A stretch of 10,141 nt of DNA from contig CACXED010000241.1 in the NCBI GenBank assembly GCA_902766575.1, forward strand, positions 1 to 10,141. Direction: 5' to 3'. Positions within the stretch are counted from its first letter, which is position 1, and each line of letters begins with the position of its first letter. Positions 6,611 to 10,141 of this stretch are shown in pieces. The position numbers and the translations under genes are program-made. The notes beneath the pieces were generated by a model. That model did not search any database. It saw nothing but the letters and a program-made list of their open reading frames with translations, and was not told the origin of the DNA. Source of the DNA: an uncultured Ruminococcus sp. (GTDB lineage Bacteria; Bacillota; Clostridia; Oscillospirales; CAG-272).

Positions 6611-8692
6611 ATGTTTATTGAAGCAAAATCACTTAAGCTCGCCTTTTCCGACGATCTTTCAAGGATCGGCAGGACATGGCTTTCCGGCGAGGAGCTTTCA
6701 GGCGGCTCAAAGCCGCTCTTTACGATAAGACTGCGGGACAGAAAGGGCGAAGCGCGGCTGCTCGACGCTTCTACGGCTAAAATCTCAGCCGAGCCGGGCG
6801 ATAATTCAGCCGTGCTGACCTACCGCTTTGACGATCTGACGGCAGTCGTGACTGTCAGCGGCGGCGAGCGGATAAGCTGGAAGCTCGCAGTCGAGAATCA
6901 TTCGGACGACGCGGTGGAGTTCATCGACTTCCCGTCGGTGAGCTTTGCCGGTAAGCTCCGCGAAAACGGCGGCGACCGCGCGATAGTCTCGCCCTACAAC
7001 GAGGGTCTGCTCGTTGAGGACGCGAAGCTCAAGCCGGGCATGACCGATCCGGAGTACCCGTCTCAGGGGAGCTACATGATGTTCCCGTACATGGTATTCG
7101 CGCAGTTCACGCTCTACCTCGCCGGAAAAGGCGGCGTCTATATGGGAGTTCACGACATAGAGCGCGCGCCCAAGGGCATTGATTTCTGCTGCTGTGACGA
7201 TCAGACCGAGTTCCGGACGCGGCTTTTCATGGGCGGAGAGTTCGGAGAGGACGTCGGGACTCCCGAGACTGTCTGGCAGAGCTTCGAGGGCGGCTGGCAG
7301 GACGGCGCGGAGCTCTATAGGGACTGGCTCGCCGAGAGCTTTGACGAAAAGCCGCTCAGTGAGCTTGATCTCCCCGACTGGTATAAAAACGATCTCCCGC
7401 TCGTCATAACCTATCCTGTCCGCGGCATACACGACATGGACGAGATGACTCCGAACAAGCTCTTTCCCTACAACAATGTGCTGCCCTTTGTCGACGAGTT
7501 CGCAGAGCGCACCGGCTCGCGGATAATGGTGCTGCTGATGCACTGGGAGGGAACGGCACCGTGGGCTCCGCCCTATGTTTTCCCTCCGTTCGGCGGGATA
7601 GAAATGTTCAACGACTTCATGAACGAGCTGCATAAGCGCGGGGACCTGCTCGGCGTCTATTGCAGCGGGCTCGGCTTTACCGAGCAGTCGAACCTGATCG
7701 GGTCCTACAACACGGTCGATATGATTTTCAAGAACAGATTTGACCTCGGCTTCTGCCGCGCTCCCGATCAGTCGCTGCCGCACAGCAAAATCTGCACCGG
7801 ACAGAGATCGGGCTACGACATCTGCCCGGCGTCGGAGACCGGAAAGCGCATACTCGACGACGCGCTCGAGCCGCTTCTTGACAGCGGCGTCGACTATGTG
7901 CAGGCGCTCGATCAGAATCACGGCGGAGGAATGTATTTCTGCTACGCAAAGGATCACGGACATCCTCCCGTTCCGGGCAAATGGATGACAAAGGCGTCGA
8001 GAGAGCTGCTCGACGGCTGGAAGTCGCGCTGCCCGAATACGCTGCTCGGCTGCGAGTCGGCGGCGGCTGAGCCGTATATCGGCGATCTGCGGCTCTCGGA
8101 CAACCGCTACGAGCTCTGCTATATGCTCGGACGTCCGGTACCGCTCTACGCCTATCTTTTCCACGGATATCTGAGAAACTTCATGGGAAACCAGGTCTGC
8201 TGTCCGCTTGAATACACGACCGAGCTGTTAGAGCTGAGACTCGCCTACTCCTTCCTTGCGGGAGATATGCTGACCCTCGTTCTGAACGACGAGGGAGAGG
8301 TCATGTTCCACTGGGGAATGAGGGATTTCTCAAAGACTCCCGACCGGGACGAGATAATCTCCTTTGTCGCCGAGCTTCAGCGCTGGCACAGGGTATATCC
8401 CGAGCTTTTCGCCGACGCGCGGATGATAAAGCCGCTCGGCTTCGACTGCCCGGAGATAATACTCGATATGCGCTGGGGACGCAAAGGACAGCACGAGAGC
8501 TCGGTGCTCACGACCGCTTGGCAGGTCGGAGAGCGCCGCGTGCAGCTCCTTGTAAACTACACTCACGAGCCGCGCGAATGTGTCTTTGCCGATGCGATCC
8601 CCGGAGCCCGGCTCCGCATGGGAGAAAAGGTTTCGGATTTTGACGGCAGGCTCGTTCTCCCGCCGCTTGGCGTCGCTGCTGTTGAGTTCTGA
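6611..8692 (+). CDS. DUF6259-like putative glycoside hydrolase
   Basis: A 693-residue protein with no signal peptide that looks like a glycosidase of uncharacterised type, closest in my judgement to DUF6259 proteins. An N-terminal beta-sandwich (about 1-245) precedes a TIM-barrel-like region (about 257-570), then a small C-terminal beta domain. Notable blocks are WYKNDLPLVITYP (from 257), LMHWEG (E313), DYVQALDQNHGGG (428-440, D434), KDHGHPP (447-453) and GCESAAAEP (E482, E487). An acid at the end of a barrel strand (D434) and another on a later strand (E482) would suit a retaining or inverting pair, but this is a guess. A CCC triplet in the N-terminal domain suggests a reducing, cytoplasmic setting. 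AAGGGG (6597-6602) lies 8 bases before the ATG. It is divergent from the AraC-rhamnosidase operon, so it likely acts on the same imported glycan. The substrate cannot be told from sequence. Confidence 0.75.
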   Translation: MFIEAKSLKLAFSDDLSRIGRTWLSGEELSGGSKPLFTIRLRDRKGEARLLDASTAKISAEPGDNSAVLTYRFDDLTAVVTVSGGERISWKLAVENHSDDAVEFIDFPSVSFAGKLRENGGDRAIVSPYNEGLLVEDAKLKPGMTDPEYPSQGSYMMFPYMVFAQFTLYLAGKGGVYMGVHDIERAPKGIDFCCCDDQTEFRTRLFMGGEFGEDVGTPETVWQSFEGGWQDGAELYRDWLAESFDEKPLSELDLPDWYKNDLPLVITYPVRGIHDMDEMTPNKLFPYNNVLPFVDEFAERTGSRIMVLLMHWEGTAPWAPPYVFPPFGGIEMFNDFMNELHKRGDLLGVYCSGLGFTEQSNLIGSYNTVDMIFKNRFDLGFCRAPDQSLPHSKICTGQRSGYDICPASETGKRILDDALEPLLDSGVDYVQALDQNHGGGMYFCYAKDHGHPPVPGKWMTKASRELLDGWKSRCPNTLLGCESAAAEPYIGDLRLSDNRYELCYMLGRPVPLYAYLFHGYLRNFMGNQVCCPLEYTTELLELRLAYSFLAGDMLTLVLNDEGEVMFHWGMRDFSKTPDRDEIISFVAELQRWHRVYPELFADARMIKPLGFDCPEIILDMRWGRKGQHESSVLTTAWQVGERRVQLLVNYTHEPRECVFADAIPGARLRMGEKVSDFDGRLVLPPLGVAAVEF

Positions 8693-8706
8693 TAAAATTC
8701 TGTATA

Positions 8707-8738
8707 AAAATAACCATCGGCTTGCCGATGGTTATTTT
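8707..8738. terminator. Bidirectional intrinsic terminator
   Basis: A 15-base arm, AAAATAACCATCGGC (8707-8721), is followed by TT and its exact complement (8724-8738), so the loop is probably CTTG. A-runs and T-runs at the two ends allow use in both directions. It separates the convergent DUF6259-like gene (stop at 8692) and TetR gene (stop at 8742). Confidence 0.9.
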
Positions 8739-8741
8739 ATG

Positions 8742-9317
8742 TCAGACGAATTTAATTTCCGAGAACTTGGTCTCCATCAGCGCTATCACCGCCGAGATGA
8801 ACTGATCCTCGGTGATCTGACGATGGCTGTCGATCCAGTATTTCAGAGTATAAAGCAGTCCTCCGCCAAAAAACGCCGAGGTCAGCCCGCGCATATCCGG
8901 ACTGTAGACCTCCGGATCCATCTCGGCGATGAGATCGCGCCTGACCATCTCGTAGAGCAGATTGAAAAGCACGCTCTCAAGATTGCTTCCCGCAATGTGG
9001 GAGACGAGCCTTTCGTGCTCCTGCATGAATCTGAAAAGCTCGCGGCTCATGACGACAATATAGGTCGCGTCGCGCCTGTTCTTTATATCGGCCGGAAGCT
9101 GAGCGGCGAACTGATCCCGCAGCTCGTTTACATAGAAGGTGAAGTACTCGTACTTGTCGGCGAAATGCTTGTAGAAGGTCGTGCGGCGGATCATCGCCCG
9201 ATCACAGAGCTCGCCGACGGTGATGTCCTCGAACCGCTTCTGGTCGAGCAGCTCGGTGAACGCCTGATGGAGCGCACGATAGGTCTTTGTGATCCGCAGA
9301 TCGGTTTTTTCTGTCAT
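8742..9317 (-). CDS. TetR-family transcription repressor
   Basis: A 191-residue TetR/AcrR-type regulator. The N-terminal DNA-binding domain (about 8-60) shows the typical pattern: ALHQAFTELLDQKRFEDITV, then ELCDRAMIRRTTFYKHF as the helix-turn-helix. The rest (about 75-185) is a helical ligand-binding and dimer domain of the kind found in many clostridial TetR proteins (RELFRFMQEHE.., then GGGLLYTLKYWID). The start is well supported: GGAGGA (complement of 9322-9327) lies just ahead of the ATG at 9317. It is divergent from an MMPL exporter gene with a 187-base shared gap, so it probably represses that exporter and itself until a toxic or lipidic ligand binds. The ligand is unknown. Confidence 0.93.
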   Translation of the reverse strand: MTEKTDLRITKTYRALHQAFTELLDQKRFEDITVGELCDRAMIRRTTFYKHFADKYEYFTFYVNELRDQFAAQLPADIKNRRDATYIVVMSRELFRFMQEHERLVSHIAGSNLESVLFNLLYEMVRRDLIAEMDPEVYSPDMRGLTSAFFGGGLLYTLKYWIDSHRQITEDQFISAVIALMETKFSEIKFV

Positions 9318-9366
9318 GATTTCCTCCGGATTTGATTTATGAATCAGTTTTTAATGAATTTGGGAA

Positions 9367-9384
9367 ACAAAATCGCTATTTTGT
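9367..9384. promoter_or_regulatory. Inverted repeat, possible TetR operator
   Basis: ACAAAAT-CGCT-ATTTTGT, a perfect 7-base inverted repeat about a 4-base centre. It lies between the TetR start and its promoter, a position suited to autoregulation. It could also fold as a small hairpin in the TetR mRNA leader. A second, weaker repeat, TGATT-TATG-AATCA, is at 9333-9346. Confidence 0.35.
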
Positions 9385-9416
9385 CAGTTAAGAGACATAA
9401 CGGCTGAAGTTGACTC

Positions 9417-9445
9417 TTGCAATCTCCGTATATTTAGTATATCAT
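9417..9445 (+). promoter_or_regulatory. Candidate promoter for the MMPL exporter gene
   Basis: TTGCAA (9417-9422), 17 bases, TATCAT (9440-9445), about 60 bases before the GTG start. A stronger-looking -35, TTGACT (9410-9415), has no good -10 at 17 bases, only TTTAGT. The hexamers are the same as those proposed at 6540-6568. Confidence 0.5.
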
Positions 9446-9464
9446 AATAACTGTCAATTGTCAA
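9436..9464 (-). promoter_or_regulatory. Promoter for the TetR gene
   Basis: Read on the minus strand: a perfect TTGACA (9464-9459), 17 bases, TATACT (9441-9436). A second TTGACA lies directly next to it (9457-9452). The start of transcription would be near 9429, leaving a leader of about 110 bases. It overlaps the -10 of the proposed exporter promoter, so polymerases or a repressor bound here would affect both genes. Confidence 0.7.
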
Positions 9465-9504
9465 CTATATTACAAAAATATTTTTAATACGGAGGCACGA
9501 GCCT

Positions 9505-10141
9505 GTGAGCAAGGATCCTAATAAGGAGAATCAAAGCGAGAGCTTTATGATGAAGGTTTCGGAATTTATCGTCGACAAACGAAATCTGATCCTTCTGATA
9601 TATGTGATACTTATAATTTTTTCCGCCTTTTCACGCAGTTGGGTGAATGTTGAAAACGACCTCACCTACTATCTTCCAAAGGACGCAGAGACCAAGCTCG
9701 GACTCGAGATCATGGAGGACGAATTCACGACCTTCGGAAGCGCGCGGGTCATGGTCTCAAACATTACATACGACGACGCGAAAGCGCTCGCCGACGAGAT
9801 CAGCGGCCGCGGCGATGTTCAGAGCCTGACCTTTGACGACAGCACCGAGCATTACAACCGCGCCTCGGCGCTTTTCGACGTTACCTTTGACTATCCCGAG
9901 GACGACGAGAAGTGCAAAAAAGCGCTCGAAAGCCTGATCGACGACCTGTCCGACTACGACGTTTTCGTCTCCTCGACCCTGAACGAGGATCTCTCCGAGA
10001 CTATAGCCGCGGAAATGCGGGTGATCATCGTCATAGTCGCGATAGTCGTCGTGACAGTGCTGATACTGACCTCTCAGACCTATGCCGAGGTTCCGGTGCT
10101 GATTATCACCTTTCTGTCGGCGGCGATACTGAACATGGGAA
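9505..10141 (+). CDS. MMPL/RND-family exporter, 5' part only
   Basis: The first 212 codons of a gene that continues past the window, open throughout. Residues 1-26 are polar, then comes a membrane helix (about 28-43), an outer domain of about 127 residues, a second helix (about 173-190) and the start of a third (from about 197). The stretch YYLPKD..T..GL.IMEDEF.TFGSARVMVSNI after the first helix is typical of clostridial MMPL-type members of the RND superfamily, which use the proton gradient to export lipids, drugs or other hydrophobic compounds. The GTG at 9505 is chosen because GGAGG (9491-9495) lies 9 bases ahead. The in-frame ATG codons at 9547 and 9550 have AAGGAG (9523-9528) too far off (18 bases or more). 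It is probably repressed by the divergent TetR protein. The full protein would normally have about 12 helices. Confidence 0.88.
   Translation, partial: MSKDPNKENQSESFMMKVSEFIVDKRNLILLIYVILIIFSAFSRSWVNVENDLTYYLPKDAETKLGLEIMEDEFTTFGSARVMVSNITYDDAKALADEISGRGDVQSLTFDDSTEHYNRASALFDVTFDYPEDDEKCKKALESLIDDLSDYDVFVSSTLNEDLSETIAAEMRVIIVIVAIVVVTVLILTSQTYAEVPVLIITFLSAAILNMG

Larger units (their letters stand above)
9408..9494. repeat. Nested inverted and direct repeats in the TetR-MMPL gap
   Basis: AGTTGAC (9408-9414) is matched inverted by GTCAACT (9460-9466). CTCCGTAT (9424-9431) is matched inverted by ATACGGAG (9487-9494), which contains the exporter's ribosome site. TGTCAAT/TGTCAAC form a 7-base tandem direct repeat (9452-9465). 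AAAAATATTTTT (9474-9485) is self-complementary. Some of these may be operator parts; which ones cannot be decided from sequence. Confidence 0.4.

Noticed and set aside
6806..8164. A 452-codon open frame on the minus strand
   Set aside because: It lies wholly antisense to the DUF6259-like gene, has no recognisable domain, and its Arg/Val/Ala/Glu/Leu-rich composition is that of a shadow frame. The plus-strand gene has a good ribosome site and sensible motifs.
8580..9335. A 251-codon open frame on the plus strand
   Set aside because: It runs across the end of the DUF6259-like gene, the terminator and the whole TetR gene in antisense. The TetR frame has a clear helix-turn-helix and a strong ribosome site.

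Overview
The window looks like a chromosomal segment of a moderately GC-rich Firmicute, probably a gut-type clostridium. This rests on strong AGGAG-type ribosome binding sites, sigma-A-like promoters in short AT-rich gaps, and LemA, AraC, TetR and MMPL families of clostridial type. The assignment is by general character only. Eight complete genes and one 3'-truncated gene fill nearly the whole window. No tRNA, rRNA, CRISPR array, transposase or phage gene was seen, and no gene-free stretch exceeds 300 bases (the longest is 187).

Region A (about 1-3650, + strand) is a membrane-protein operon. It holds two tandem paralogues (107-1009, 1026-1922), a LemA-family protein (1962-2495), a third, more divergent relative that matches the DUF3137 pattern best (2512-3414), and a 65-residue protein with two membrane helices (3411-3608) whose start overlaps the previous stop. 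LemA next to DUF3137 is a known pairing of unknown biochemical role. Having three DUF3137-like proteins around one LemA is unusual. A 20-bp stem-loop (19-61) precedes the block and a perfect bidirectional terminator (3622-3647) follows it.

Region B (3651-8738) is a carbohydrate-use locus. An AraC-family regulator with a cupin-like sensor domain and a GH78-type alpha-L-rhamnosidase form a minus-strand operon. Divergent from it is a 693-residue, DUF6259-like putative glycosidase. The gap between the divergent genes carries overlapping, oppositely directed promoter candidates. The simplest reading is that the AraC protein senses a rhamnose-containing sugar and controls two cytoplasmic enzymes that take apart the imported oligosaccharide. 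No transporter lies in the window. A terminator shared by convergent genes closes the region (8707-8738).

Region C (8742-10141) is a TetR-family repressor divergent from the start of an MMPL/RND-family exporter that runs off the window. Their shared gap has good promoters in both directions and several inverted repeats that could be operators. This is the usual layout of a repressor-controlled efflux pump.

The parts most worth following up are the expanded LemA/DUF3137 block and the uncharacterised DUF6259-like enzyme paired with a compact rhamnosidase.
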